Source: Anaerolineales bacterium (GTDB lineage Bacteria; Chloroflexota; Anaerolineae; JAAEKA01). Taken from it: a stretch of DNA of 64,000 nucleotides. Below the pieces are notes generated by a model. It was not told the DNA's origin, ran no database searches, and saw only the letters and a program-made list of their open reading frames with translations. The position numbers and the translations under genes were made by a program. The stretch is taken from the NCBI GenBank assembly GCA_020634615.1, contig JACKBI010000003.1, positions 124,001 to 188,000 on the forward strand, given 5' to 3'. Below, one piece after another: positions 1 to 10,000 of this stretch; position 1 is the stretch's first letter; every line of letters begins with the position of its first letter.

Positions 1-738
1 GGCCACGGTCAAAGCCCAGACGCGGGTGGCGCCGGCGGCGTGTAACGCTTCACCGCACGCCTCAAGCGTGGCACCGGTGGTGGCAACGTCGTCGATCAGC
101 AGAACGCTCACACCGGTCAGCGGTGGGCCGGCCCACTCGAACGCGCCGCTGACGTTCTGTCTGCGCTCCTCCGGTCCCAGATGGATTTGCTGCTGTGTCG
201 CGCGCTCGCGCCGCAGCACCTCCGGTTGCAACAGCGGCAAGCCAGCCACGCGGCACAACGTCTCCGCCAGCAACTGTGACTGGTTGAAACCGCGCTCCTT
301 CAGGCGCGCCTGGTGCAACGGCACCGCAACCACCAGGTCGACCGATACGGTGCGGCCGCGCCAATAGCCGGCCAATAGCTCGCCCAGCGGCTGGCCCAAA
401 TCTTTTCGCCCGTTGTATTTGAATTCGTGGATAGCCTGGCTGACCGGTTCTCGGTAGACAGCAGCAGCGCGGATGGCGGAGACGTGAAAACTGGCCTCGC
501 GGCAGGCAGGGCAACGGCCCGGCTGCTGCACTGGTTTGCCACACCGCAAGCAAACTGGTTGGGGAATGGGCTGCACCTGGCTTCGGCAGGCGGCGCACCA
601 GATGTCACCCAGCGTACCGCAGCCCGCGCAGCGCGTGGGAAAGACCAGATCAAGCAGACGCCCTGAGAAGCGGCTGGCCGATCGGGCCGCTAGCGGAATA
701 CCAGCTAACGATTTGAGGTCGCTGTTCTGCGACGACAA
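1..738 (-). CDS. comF: ComF family phosphoribosyltransferase-like protein (3' end cut by window edge)
   Basis: The reading frame is open from a TTG at 738 to the window edge, giving 246 codons with the C-terminus missing. The N-terminal part holds zinc-finger-like cysteine pairs (CAGC, CAAC, CLRCGKP, CPAC) typical of ComF. The C-terminal part carries the PRPP-binding signature LLIDDVATTGAT of type I phosphoribosyltransferases, preceded by the ComF motif with KERGFNQS. The TTG start is chosen because GGAGGGA (741-747) lies just upstream and no ATG fits. ComF proteins are linked to DNA uptake, where they act in the cytoplasm downstream of the translocation channel; the enzymatic role is unproven. 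The neighbouring Flp pilin gene ends 47 bases upstream. Confidence 0.9.
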   Translation of the reverse strand, partial: MSSQNSDLKSLAGIPLAARSASRFSGRLLDLVFPTRCAGCGTLGDIWCAACRSQVQPIPQPVCLRCGKPVQQPGRCPACREASFHVSAIRAAAVYREPVSQAIHEFKYNGRKDLGQPLGELLAGYWRGRTVSVDLVVAVPLHQARLKERGFNQSQLLAETLCRVAGLPLLQPEVLRRERATQQQIHLGPEERRQNVSGAFEWAGPPLTGVSVLLIDDVATTGATLEACGEALHAAGATRVWALTVA

Positions 739-785
739 GTTCCCTCCGCAGATACGGCTGAATTGTGGTCAGGCTTGCCGGCGTA

Positions 786-938
786 TCAACCCGGGAACCA
801 GGCCTGAAGCAGGTCGTTGACGAACGTTCGGATCTCGTCACCCATGATGAGCAGAATCGCGGCAACGACGATGGCGATCAAGATCAAGATCAATGCGTAT
901 TCAACAAAACTCTGGCCTGAGTCGTCTCTGAAAGACAT
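786..938 (-). CDS. Flp-type (type IVb) pilin
   Basis: This is a 50-codon gene. After a short charged leader there is the Flp prepilin pattern G|QSFVEY, with Gly8 as the expected prepilin-peptidase cleavage point and Glu at +5, Tyr at +6 of the mature protein. A hydrophobic helix rich in Leu, Ile, Val and Ala follows (about residues 15-32), then a short polar tail ending WFPG. The RBS AGAGGT lies 6 bases upstream of the ATG, inside the end of the preceding response-regulator gene. Flp pilins form thin tight-adherence pili through the Tad machinery. No other tad gene is in the window, so the assembly genes must lie elsewhere or be absent. Confidence 0.88.
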   Translation of the reverse strand: MSFRDDSGQSFVEYALILILIAIVVAAILLIMGDEIRTFVNDLLQAWFPG

Positions 939-941
939 TTA

Positions 942-1658
942 TTACCTCTGATCGGACGCCGGCGGGGGCATCCGGGTATCATGCAAGGGTATCCATCCGC
1001 GGCGCAGCGCTGCTACGGCGGCCTCGGTGCGGTCGCCAACGCCCAGTTTGCGCAAGATGTTGGTCATATGGTTCTTGACGGTCTGCTGACTAATGCCCAA
1101 ACTGGCTGCAATGACTTTGTTGCTCGCGCCTTGCACCAGGTATTCGAGCACTTCCATCTCCCGGGTCGAGAGCGGGGTTAGCGCGCCCGAGTCCTGGCTG
1201 AAATGCAGCGTGTGTTCTTCGATCCAGTCTGCCAACCAACGCTGCACCTGCTCGCGAGTCATCAGCTTGCCGCCAACGATGTAACGCCCGGTGCAGACGG
1301 TGCGGATGGCGCCGATCAGTTCCTCGGGAGTCACATCCTTGACGAAATACGCTGCAGCACCGGCGCGCATGGCGAAAAACATCTGCTCTTCGTCGTCGTA
1401 GGCTGTCAGCACGATCACAGCAACGCCATCCAGCGCACTGCTGATGATCTGCGTCGCCATCAAGCCGTTCATCTCCGGCATGTTGACATCCATCAGCACC
1501 ACGTCAGGGATCAGTTCCAGCGCAGCCGCCACGGCAGCCGCGCCATCCTTTACCTCGGCTACGACGACCAGGTCCGGTTCGATGGTCAGCACACGTCGCA
1601 GGCCGTGCCCAAAAAGGGCATGGTCCTCGGCGATCATGATGCGAATCGGCTGATCCAT
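942..1658 (-). CDS. NarL/LuxR-family response regulator
   Basis: This 238-residue two-domain regulator has an N-terminal receiver domain (about 5-120) with acidic pocket E10/D11, phospho-acceptor D57 (VVLMDVNMPEMNG), T85 and K107. A LuxR-type helix-turn-helix follows (about 165-225), with the characteristic LSTREMEVLEYL and TVKNHMTNILRKL helices. It would bind DNA when phosphorylated by a histidine kinase; no kinase gene is nearby. Its stop codon is 3 bases from the Flp pilin start, so the two are almost certainly co-transcribed, and pilus or adhesion control is a reasonable inference. An extended -10 promoter lies about 60 bases upstream. Confidence 0.93.
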   Translation of the reverse strand: MDQPIRIMIAEDHALFGHGLRRVLTIEPDLVVVAEVKDGAAAVAAALELIPDVVLMDVNMPEMNGLMATQIISSALDGVAVIVLTAYDDEEQMFFAMRAGAAAYFVKDVTPEELIGAIRTVCTGRYIVGGKLMTREQVQRWLADWIEEHTLHFSQDSGALTPLSTREMEVLEYLVQGASNKVIAASLGISQQTVKNHMTNILRKLGVGDRTEAAVAALRRGWIPLHDTRMPPPASDQR

Positions 1659-1724
1659 AGTGCGTTCCTGACGTCGGTTGATTGCCTGTCAATGGTCTTG
1701 TAGCTCGGGCCGCGATGATATTGA

Positions 1725-1753
1725 ATTGTAGCACAGGTGGGGAGACTGTCCAA
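1725..1753 (-). promoter_or_regulatory. Extended -10 promoter of the response regulator-pilin operon
   Basis: On the minus strand TACAAT (1730-1725) is preceded by TGC, giving an extended -10. A weak -35 TTGGAC (1753-1748) sits 17 bases upstream. The predicted start near 1718 gives a leader of about 60 bases before the ATG at 1658. Confidence 0.55.
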
Positions 1754-1855
1754 TCGCTTGCCCGGCAGCAAACGTAGCTCAACGTAGCCACTTTCTTCCC
1801 GGCTCCGATCAGGCATGGTGATCGATCGGCGCGTCCGTCAGCCGGAGCGGTTGAA

Positions 1856-1885
1856 TTGTGGGATCAACCAGAGGAGGGTTATAAT
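1856..1885 (+). promoter_or_regulatory. Possible promoter of the COG1579 gene
   Basis: A consensus TATAAT (1880-1885) lies 18 bases after a partial -35, TTGTGG (1856-1861). It overlaps an alternative ATG (1884) for the following gene. If the promoter is used, that upstream start cannot be transcribed as a whole and the ATG at 1947 is the true start. Confidence 0.35.
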
Positions 1886-1946
1886 GGCACGCGTATCTGA
1901 AACTGCAATGGGAACTCGGCGCCATCGCACCGACCGGAGGCACGTA

Positions 1947-2648
1947 ATGAGCAACGTAAGCGATATGTGGGTACTACAGCAGACCGACCTGGCTGTGGAA
2001 GCCATTCGCCGGCGCCTGAAAGAGTTGGAGCACCAGCGCGGCGAAACGCCGGCGCTGAAAGCCGCCCGCGAGGCATATAGGGCCGCCAATGCTGAGCTTG
2101 TCCATTGGCGAACCACCCGCCGCGACCTGGAGATTCAGGCCCGCGAGCTGTCAGCCAAGATCGAAGCCGCTGACAGGGACCTGATGAGTGGCCGTGTGCG
2201 CAATCCAAAGGAGTTGGAAGGGATGAACGCCAACGTCGCCTCGATGAAGAAGCGACTGAGCGCGATCGAGGATCAGGTTCTGGACGCTATGGTGCAGAAC
2301 GATCAGTGGCAGGTTGACAGCGATGCCAGAAAGTCTGAACTGGACGCGGCGGAAGCCGACTGGCAGGCCATGCAGGCGGCTAACGCGGCTGAGGTGACAG
2401 CCAAGCTGGCAGACCTGAAGCGCCTCGCTTCGCAGATGAACCAGCAGTGGGCAAGCCTTTCGCCTGAGGACCAGCAACTGTACCGTGACCTGCGCTCCCG
2501 CAAGGGAGGACGCGCACTGGCCGAAGAGCGTAACGGAACCTGCCAGGCGTGCGGTATCTCTTTGCCCACCGGCATTGTCCAATCGGTGCGCAACGACGAG
2601 GTGCACTCCTTTTGTCCCTCGTGCGGGAGGCTGCTGCATGCCGGGTAG
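1947..2648 (+). CDS. COG1579-type coiled-coil protein with C-terminal zinc ribbon
   Basis: The 233-residue product is a long, charged, Ala/Glu/Arg/Lys-rich coiled coil (about 10-185). It ends in a C4 zinc ribbon with two CxxC pairs (CQAC near residue 200 and CPSC near 224), the layout of the zf-RING_7/COG1579 family. Members are thought to act as nucleic-acid-associated scaffolds, but no activity is established. The ATG at 1947 has GGAGG 6 bases upstream and matches the family N-terminus, where the coil starts almost immediately. An in-frame ATG at 1884 with GAGGAGGG upstream would add 21 residues and is the alternative. It is transcribed alone and away from the pilin operon. Confidence 0.85.
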   Translation: MSNVSDMWVLQQTDLAVEAIRRRLKELEHQRGETPALKAAREAYRAANAELVHWRTTRRDLEIQARELSAKIEAADRDLMSGRVRNPKELEGMNANVASMKKRLSAIEDQVLDAMVQNDQWQVDSDARKSELDAAEADWQAMQAANAAEVTAKLADLKRLASQMNQQWASLSPEDQQLYRDLRSRKGGRALAEERNGTCQACGISLPTGIVQSVRNDEVHSFCPSCGRLLHAG

Positions 2649-2707
2649 GACAGATCCGGCAACAATCTTTCAGAGTTGTAATGTAGGGTTTCCTGTGGGT
2701 TTTGTGT

Positions 2708-2737
2708 TTGACAAAACGCGTCGTAACAATCTATAAT
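2708..2737 (+). promoter_or_regulatory. Consensus sigma70-type promoter of the first M6 protease
   Basis: A perfect TTGACA (2708-2713) and a perfect TATAAT (2732-2737) are separated by 18 bases. The predicted start near 2744 leaves an unusually long leader of about 270 bases before the coding start at 3013. Confidence 0.75.
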
Positions 2738-2743
2738 GCCTAT

Positions 2744-3012
2744 AGTTACGCGTTCAAAACCAACCGGTCCTGTGTTCTACAGCCCATTATGAGCCCCGGT
2801 TGTCGCTAACTGCCCATAGCGTCATTCAAAGCGCATGACTTCCCCTGCTTTTCCTGCGGTATTCCAGCCCTGGCAAGGACTGCCAGGTGTCACCACACTC
2901 TCTCACATAAGGAGGTGACAACGCTCACGCAAGACGTTCCTTTAATTCTATCTACGCGCAAACTAGTCGATCCATATCACTTCACCCCTATTAGTTTGAG
3001 AAGGAGGACAAG
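2744..3012 (+). other. Long 5' leader of the M6 protease mRNA
   Basis: The leader holds a 7-bp hairpin CCTGGCA/TGCCAGG (2869-2887). It also holds a 27-codon upstream reading frame (2835-2918) that ends in a full-length Shine-Dalgarno match, TAAGGAGGTGA (2908-2918), with no usable start codon behind it. The true RBS AGGAGG (3002-3007) serves the TTG at 3013. I recognise no known riboswitch class. Confidence 0.4.
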
Positions 3013-6000
3013 TTGAATTCTCAACAATCTCACCACCGGGTCAAGATTATGACCCTACTTGTGATCGCAGCGATGCTGATCACCCCGCTTTCGGCGATCG
3101 CTTCCAGCGACACCGCACCAGCAGGCCCGCAAGCACTGCGGGGCCGCGCGCTGATCGACACGATCACGCCGCTCCAGTTCCCCAATCAAATTGCACCGCG
3201 CGATGATAGTGTCATCGCTCAAGCCGCCGGTGTACCGGTCGGCGCAACCGCCGCTGAAGCCAAGGCCATGACCGATAGCTGGCTGAAGCAGTTCAACGCC
3301 AAGAACGAAAAGAGCGGCCCCAATCCCATCGCCTACAACCAGCGCATGCAAGAACTTGCACAGGCTGACGCTATGGGCAAGAGCCCCAAGGCAGCTGGCC
3401 TTGGCGAGATCGGTGTCGCCGAGATGCTCATGGTGGCATTTGAGTTCGCCGGCACCGACGAGCTGCCCGTCTGCGACGACGACGGCAACCCGATGGGTAC
3501 CGTCACCGCCAGCGGCCCGCTGCACAACGAGATCCCTGATCCCGCTGGCACCGGCGACAACAACACGCTTTGGACCAGTGACTTCAACATCGACTGGTAC
3601 GACAGCTTGATCTTCGGTGATGGCGTCGGTGTAGTGCGAACGGACCTCAACGACGGCGCTGGCGTCGATCTGACCGGCGTCTCGGGCACCAACTGGTATG
3701 CCGAGCAGTCCGAAGGCCTGTACGACCTGCAGGGCGAATTCTTCCCCCAGTGGGTTCAGCTTGACCACTCCGAAGGCTTTTACGGCTGGGAAGGTGGCGA
3801 CCCGAATCCTTACGGCGCAGGCGTCTCGTGCTCCTTGCCGTCTGGCAACACCTCCGCATTCGTTGGCGATACGATTGCCGCTGTCAATGCTGACGACCCG
3901 AACTTCGACTGGGCGACCTATGACACGGACAACAACGGTATCGTCGATCACTTCATGGTCGTCCATGCAGGCGTCGGTGACGAGGCTGGCGGCGGCGAAC
4001 AGGGAACCATGGCCATCTGGTCGCACTCGTTCGTAGCAACCTGCGACAACGACGGCAATGGCACACTCGAGCTTGGCTGTCTTGCCTATGACGGCGGCAC
4101 GGCTGATCCTAGCGACGACATCTACGTCGTCAACTACACCGTCGTGCCTGAGGATGCCGACATCGGCGTCGTCGTGCACGAGTACGGTCACGACATCGGC
4201 CTGCCTGACTACTACGACACCTCCGGCGCTTCCAGCAACTCCACCGCTCACTGGATTGTCATGAGCGGCGGTTCCTGGAATGGCCCGCTGGGCGGCGCCG
4301 AGCCGGCTGCCTTCAATCCGTGGGCGCGCTGGTTCTTCGGCTGGGCCGACCCGATGGTTGTCAACTACGACGACCCGATGCAGGAAGTCATGATCGGCCA
4401 GTCCGATCCGACCCCGGCCGGCACCGAAGACTCGGTCTGGGTGAACCTGCCTGACCAGGAATTGGGTGTACCAAACCTGGCCGGCGACGGCGGGGGTCTC
4501 CACGCCGAACTGGGCGACCTGGTCTTCGAGACTGTGACCAAAGAGTTCGACCTCAGCGGCACTACGGCGCCGGTGTTCACCTTCACCACCGACTTCGACA
4601 TCGAAGAGGATTGGGACTACTCCTACGTTCGCGTCTCGACCGACGGCGGCGCGACCTGGGACATCATCCTCAACGACGAGGGTCTCTATGCCACTGCTAA
4701 CCCCAACGGCTCGCCTGCCTATCTGGGCGCGGGCGGTCTGACGGGCGTCTACGACGGCCTGTTGACCTTCGACCTGAGTGCATACGCTGGCAGCACGATC
4801 CTGCTGGAAATCTCCTACGTCACCGACACAGGCTTCCAGGCAGCCGGCATCTGGGTGGACAACTTCTCGCTGGACGACGGCGCCACCAACCTGTACTACA
4901 ACGACCTCGATGATCCCAGCGACTGGACTATCGACGGTTGGGAAGAAGTGCCCTTCTCGGCGCTCATCCCGCACTACTACATGCTGGAATGGCGCAACAA
5001 CGAGGGTTCCATCGCCAGCGATGGCCTGGACTACAACTATCAGACACTGGCACATGCTGGCACCGGCTGGATGGTCGACAGAGTACCGATGAGTACCCCC
5101 GGCATGGTAGTTTGGTACCGCAACAACCTGTATCCTAACAACAACATCTATGCTGGCGACCGCGAGTACGACGGTCCGGCCTACGGCCCCAAGGGCGAGC
5201 TGCTTTTGGTGGACGCACGCTACGACGTCATCGAGTGGACTGGCGGCATCTGGGATCCGGTTGGCGGCCATTCCGCTCCAGTCATCAGCAACCGCCGTGC
5301 TGCATCGGACGGCGCCTTCACGCTGGATACCACGCCGGCCTGGAACCTGCACGACTACGCGGATGTTTCCCTTCCGGTCTACGACTTCGGCAGCATGCCG
5401 GCCGTACCGGCCTTCCATGACAGCATGCGTTCGGTGCCTGGCTGGTTCCTCAACACGCTGGGCAGCGTCTCCCGTGTCGATCGGGCGTCTTCGGTGGTCA
5501 TTCCTGCGCAGGACATCTACACGACCCGCATCCGCGGCCTCGAAGCAGATGAATCGCATCTGGACTACAACGGCGACCTGACTGACTTCTGGGGCTACAC
5601 GGTCGGCGGTCTGCCGCTCGGCTCTGGCAATCCTGGCGATGAGAACGTCCAGTACGGTTTCCATGCACAGGTCATGGACCAGGCAGCCGATGGCAGCTAT
5701 GGCACGGTCAAGATCTGGAATTCCATGTACCAGTTCGACGGCATGGTAAGCCAGACCCCGAGCACCAACCCGGCGGTCATGGGCACCTACCTCGACGTCA
5801 ACGTCAACACCACCAACACCGGTGGCGCAGTCGAAGACGCCCTGTTCATGGTTCCTGTCGATCCTGACACCGAGTACGTCATGGGCAGCGCCTACGGCGG
5901 CGCCTACCCGCTGACCGCAGCCTACGCTGCGCAGTTGGCGGCTGAAAAGGGCCTGACCGATCTGGCCGACGCAGCCGCAGGACGCAATCCCGATGACGTG

Positions 6001-6732
6001 GTCGCCGTCGCTTGGTCGGGTGAAGTGCCCACCGGCTTCAACGTCGACTTCGGCTTCGCCACCCAGATCACCAACGCACCGGCGACCGTTCAGTACACCG
6101 CCGCGATCTTCAACGGCGCAACTCTGATCGGCAGCGTCGACGGCGAGACCGTTGACGTCATCGACAACAGCACCTATCCGGTCAGCCGCTCGCGCCGCTT
6201 CAACGTCGACCGCGACAGCTACATCAACGGCACCCAGCCCGGCATGTACTACGGCTCCGACCAGACCATGTGGGTCGGCTTCTACGACCAGATGCGACCG
6301 GTGGTCCACACCCCGATCAACGGCATCCCGACCGACTCGCCGGTAGACCAGGCCTGGCTCTACCTCTACGTCACCGAGGGCCGTAAGTTCGGCAACTGGT
6401 CGCAGTCGGTCCTGGAGAATGTGACAGCCCACCCGGCCACCACCGAGTGGATGCCCTACGCCGTCAACTGGTGGATGCCCTGGACCATGCCTGGCGGCGA
6501 CTACGGTCCCGGCGGCGTGCCGAACCACCTGGGTTCCGGCAAGGTCGGCACCTGGCTGCGCCTGGACGTCACTGCGGCAGTCGAAGACATGCTGCGCAGC
6601 GGTGAGAACCAGGGCTTCCTGATCAACTCCACGGTCAACGCCTCAGGCGTCCACTACGGCCTGGCGACCAAGGAATACTGGGATCCGTCCAAGCTCGGCT
6701 ACATCCGGGTCTACTTCCGGACCGCCAGCTAA
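3013..6732 (+). CDS. Secreted M6-family metalloprotease (immune inhibitor A-like) with C-terminal DNRLRE-like domain
   Basis: This 1239-residue protein starts at a TTG with AGGAGG 5 bases upstream. A signal peptide is visible: basic HHRVK, then a hydrophobic stretch to about residue 30 with an Ala-x-Ala-like exit. The zinc site is H389-E390-Y-G-H393 in the M6 pattern HExxHxxGxPD, followed by a Met-turn-like segment HWIVMSGG. The middle region holds beta-rich segments with VSTDGGATW repeats typical of M6 enzymes. The last about 180 residues (from about 1061) resemble DNRLRE-type beta-sandwich domains found at the C-termini of secreted proteins. The role is extracellular protein breakdown. It has its own promoter and terminator. 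A diverged, probably inactive paralog follows. Confidence 0.9.
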   Translation: MNSQQSHHRVKIMTLLVIAAMLITPLSAIASSDTAPAGPQALRGRALIDTITPLQFPNQIAPRDDSVIAQAAGVPVGATAAEAKAMTDSWLKQFNAKNEKSGPNPIAYNQRMQELAQADAMGKSPKAAGLGEIGVAEMLMVAFEFAGTDELPVCDDDGNPMGTVTASGPLHNEIPDPAGTGDNNTLWTSDFNIDWYDSLIFGDGVGVVRTDLNDGAGVDLTGVSGTNWYAEQSEGLYDLQGEFFPQWVQLDHSEGFYGWEGGDPNPYGAGVSCSLPSGNTSAFVGDTIAAVNADDPNFDWATYDTDNNGIVDHFMVVHAGVGDEAGGGEQGTMAIWSHSFVATCDNDGNGTLELGCLAYDGGTADPSDDIYVVNYTVVPEDADIGVVVHEYGHDIGLPDYYDTSGASSNSTAHWIVMSGGSWNGPLGGAEPAAFNPWARWFFGWADPMVVNYDDPMQEVMIGQSDPTPAGTEDSVWVNLPDQELGVPNLAGDGGGLHAELGDLVFETVTKEFDLSGTTAPVFTFTTDFDIEEDWDYSYVRVSTDGGATWDIILNDEGLYATANPNGSPAYLGAGGLTGVYDGLLTFDLSAYAGSTILLEISYVTDTGFQAAGIWVDNFSLDDGATNLYYNDLDDPSDWTIDGWEEVPFSALIPHYYMLEWRNNEGSIASDGLDYNYQTLAHAGTGWMVDRVPMSTPGMVVWYRNNLYPNNNIYAGDREYDGPAYGPKGELLLVDARYDVIEWTGGIWDPVGGHSAPVISNRRAASDGAFTLDTTPAWNLHDYADVSLPVYDFGSMPAVPAFHDSMRSVPGWFLNTLGSVSRVDRASSVVIPAQDIYTTRIRGLEADESHLDYNGDLTDFWGYTVGGLPLGSGNPGDENVQYGFHAQVMDQAADGSYGTVKIWNSMYQFDGMVSQTPSTNPAVMGTYLDVNVNTTNTGGAVEDALFMVPVDPDTEYVMGSAYGGAYPLTAAYAAQLAAEKGLTDLADAAAGRNPDDVVAVAWSGEVPTGFNVDFGFATQITNAPATVQYTAAIFNGATLIGSVDGETVDVIDNSTYPVSRSRRFNVDRDSYINGTQPGMYYGSDQTMWVGFYDQMRPVVHTPINGIPTDSPVDQAWLYLYVTEGRKFGNWSQSVLENVTAHPATTEWMPYAVNWWMPWTMPGGDYGPGGVPNHLGSGKVGTWLRLDVTAAVEDMLRSGENQGFLINSTVNASGVHYGLATKEYWDPSKLGYIRVYFRTAS
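6181..6732 (+). repeat. Homogenised C-terminal coding segment, copy 1
   Basis: These 552 bases align without gaps to 10268-10819. I counted about 53 differences by eye (about 90% identity), and the last 72 bases differ at only one position. The sequences diverge completely after the stop codon. Confidence 0.85.
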
Positions 6733-6780
6733 TCCAGCCACGTGAGTCCGGCTGCTGGCCGGACCTGCGCTGAAACAACG

Positions 6781-6812
6781 AACGGAGGTTGCCATCAGGC
6801 AACCTCCGTTTT
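6781..6812 (+). terminator. Rho-independent terminator of the first M6 gene
   Basis: A perfect 13-bp stem (6781-6793 with 6798-6810) with loop ATCA runs straight into TTTT. It lies 49 bases after the stop codon. Confidence 0.9.
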
Positions 6813-6920
6813 CTCTTGCCAAAGAACATCGCACCACCCACAGCGTTCAAACTCTACCCCGGACACCGAGAAAACGATCCGCGGACTTTTGAGAAGCCCT
6901 GAAGGGATCCGCGTGACTCA

Positions 6921-6949
6921 TTGACAATGGCTGCTGCCTCCGGTATAAT
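6921..6949 (+). promoter_or_regulatory. Consensus promoter of the second M6 paralog
   Basis: A perfect TTGACA (6921-6926) and a perfect TATAAT (6944-6949) sit at the optimal 17-base spacing. The predicted start near 6956 gives a leader of about 125 bases. Together with the terminator just upstream, this shows the two paralogs are separate transcription units. Confidence 0.85.
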
Positions 6950-7081
6950 CCCGGCTGTCAACAATTTCGTCCAACACAATCGAATCTCTGAACGCGTCAT
7001 GCGTTTGAGCCGGCGACAATCACGGCTGCAATGCTAGCCGCGCGCAGTTTTCAGCCCTATTGAACGAGCAGAGGAGCGTCT

Positions 7082-10000
7082 ATGTACAACTTAATGCGTC
7101 TACCAGTGAAATCGATTCGCACTACTTTTCTTGTGATATTGATCGCCGCGCTCACGCCGTTTTCAGCCGATGCCAGTGCTCCAAAAGCGCTGGCTGCTGC
7201 GTCAACAACCAACCGCGCGGGCGAACTTGACAGCATAGCCACTCCGCCGACGCCCGGCCAGGAACTGCCATGGATAAGCATGGCCCTGCCGCCAGCCCAT
7301 GAGGTGGAAAAAATCTTGCAGGCCAGCGGCGCCATACCGATGGATGCCGACCCTGGACAGGTTCAGGCCGCTGTCGAGCAATGGTACCAGAATGCCAGCA
7401 AGGACGCCTATATCGGCCCCGATGTCGAAGCATTGCAGGCGCTGGAAGAGCGCGAACGGGCGCTGCTTGACAACGACCCATCCAACGACCCGGATGCCCT
7501 CCCGCCGCGCAATATCATGGCAGTCGTGGTCAATTTCGACGGCACGGATACCGTGACGCGCCCTTACCCTGACCCTAACAACCCCGACGGTGCGTGCGTA
7601 CCGACAGATTTCACCTGGGGACCGCTGGCGCTGGGAGATGACCCGCCGCCAGGCGCGGACGACAACTTTACCTTCTACGTCCCCGATCCATCGATCGCCA
7701 AGTATCAGGAAGCAATCTTCGGCGTCGGTCCCGATGCGGGCTACGGTGTCATCGACCACCCCGTGCTGGGTCCAGTCGATCTGAGCGGCTACACGCTACA
7801 AAATTACCTGCTTGAAATGTCGCGCGGCGCCTACAGCATCGGCGGTTCAGTGCTGCCAGATCCGGTGTCCGTCAACCATTCGCAAGAATATTACGGCTAT
7901 GCCGAGTACAGCGAAGACGGTACGGGGAGGTGCGCAGCGCCGGTGTTCAGCGACGCCCACCCCGGCGAGTACATCTACGACACAATCGATGCGATCAAGG
8001 CGCAATACAACGACACTCTGGATTGCAGCCAGTTTGACGCCAACGGCGACCACGTCATCGATCTGCTGGTCACGATCCACGCGGGTTATGGCTTCCAAAA
8101 TGGCGGCGGCGAGGATCGCCTGAACACCAGCAGCTCCGGTTTCTACTGGGAGCCATATTTCCAGCGCCCCAAGATCTGCGGCTTCAGCACGCCGCTCAAT
8201 CTCACCGACGATTACTATGTGGCCGGCTACAACGTCGACCCGGAACAGTTAGCGGTTGGCGCGCTGCAGGAGGAGTTCGAACACCAGCTCGGCCTGCCGG
8301 ATCTGTATTCCATCGACGCTCCTGCCAACTCCAACGGCTGGTGGGGTGCAAACTCAGTAGGTGTTTGGGGTGGCCCGCTGGCCGGCACGCGGCCGGTCGG
8401 ACACAACCTGTGGCAGGATTTCGTGCTGGGCTGGCGCAATCCGGTCGTCATCAACTATGACGATCCCGCGCTGGAAATGACCATAGGACGGGCGCGCAAC
8501 ACACCACAGGGCACAGACGACGGCCTGATCGTCACCCTGCCAGATTACACCCGCCAAATCCCCAATCTTGCCGGCGCTGGTGTCGGTTGGTGGGCTTCGC
8601 TCGGCAACTTCCAGTCCCACACAGTCACCCGCGACTTCGACCTGACCGGCGCTACAGCTCCGGTCGTCTTCTCGTTCGACTCGTTCTGGGACCTGGAAGA
8701 CGACCGCGACTATGGCTTCGTACAAGTCTCAACCAATGGTGGCCTGACATGGACCAGCCTGCCTGACATGGATGGCTTGCTGACCAACAGCGACCCCAAC
8801 GGTCTCAACATCGGCTGGGGACTGACCGGCAGTGGCGATGGCAACCTGCGCTTCGACCTGTCAGACTTTGCCAACCGCGCAATCAAGCTGCGGTTCAACT
8901 ACCAGACCGACCTGACTATTACCAGTCCCGGCTGGTGGGTCGACAACCTGCTCCTGACCGATGCCGGCAGCACGCTGTATGAGAATGACCTCGAAAGCGA
9001 TTACAGCGACTGGACCCTGGACGGCTGGCTGGCTGCGCCAACTGAGTACAGCACGGAGCGCTACTACCTCTTCGAATGGCGAGATGACAGCGGCTTCGAT
9101 CAGTCTCTGAATGATGCGTACAACACCGAATTCGCCACGACAGACGGTCCGCCGCCAACAGACATCGTCGGCCGGATGCCTGCCACCACACCGGGCATGA
9201 CCGTCTCGCTGCGCGATGTGGGCCAGGATTTCGACTACGAGATCGCCAGCGACATCTGTGCGCCGCCCAGCTGTGGACCAAAATTCGGCCTGATCGTCGT
9301 CGAAGCCAACAACTTCCCCAAACGCTTTGATACCACCTTCCCCAACGTGCAAGACGGATGGGTAGGTCCGGCGCCCAGCGGACGGGCGCTGGCAGGCGAC
9401 GCCGTCTTTGGACTCACCCCCACAGCGGCGTGGACCGCGTCCTTGGGCTACGATTACAGTACCGGCCAGTACGTTCAACCGCCCATCGAGACTAAGAGCT
9501 GGCCGAGTCTGCCGGCCACGCCTGCTTTCCACGATTCCTACGGCTACTACCCCGGATTTTTCTATCCGGGTACCGGGTCGTCGTTGTACTTCAACTACTT
9601 CTCGGCCAGTGCAGCATTGCCGGCCCAGGAAAACTACTCCACCAGAGTGACGCTGCCAGACAGTACGCCGCTGCCGCAGTTGTACGGTCTGCCCATCGGA
9701 CCGGGCGGGCTGGGCACAGGCAATCCCGGCGACGACAGCGCGCAGTTCGGCATCCACGTCGAGGTGGTGGATCAGTCGAACGAACAGGCAACCATCCGCT
9801 TCTGGAACGCGATGACCGACTTTGATGGCACAGTGACGCAGACGCCGAGTACGACTCCCGCGGTCATGGGCACGTACGTCGATGTCAACCTTCACGCCAC
9901 CAACATCGGTAGTGCACTGGGTAATGCGCTCTTCCTGACGCCCATCGATCCAGACAGCGTCTACGTCCCCGGTAGCGCCTGGGGCGGCGCCTTTCCGCTG

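Noticed and set aside
3055..6528. Very long open frame on the minus strand opposite the first M6 protease
   Set aside because: It is an antisense shadow of a GC-rich gene; the product has low-complexity Val/Asp/Arg composition and no motifs, and the plus-strand frame has signal peptide, RBS and HExxH.
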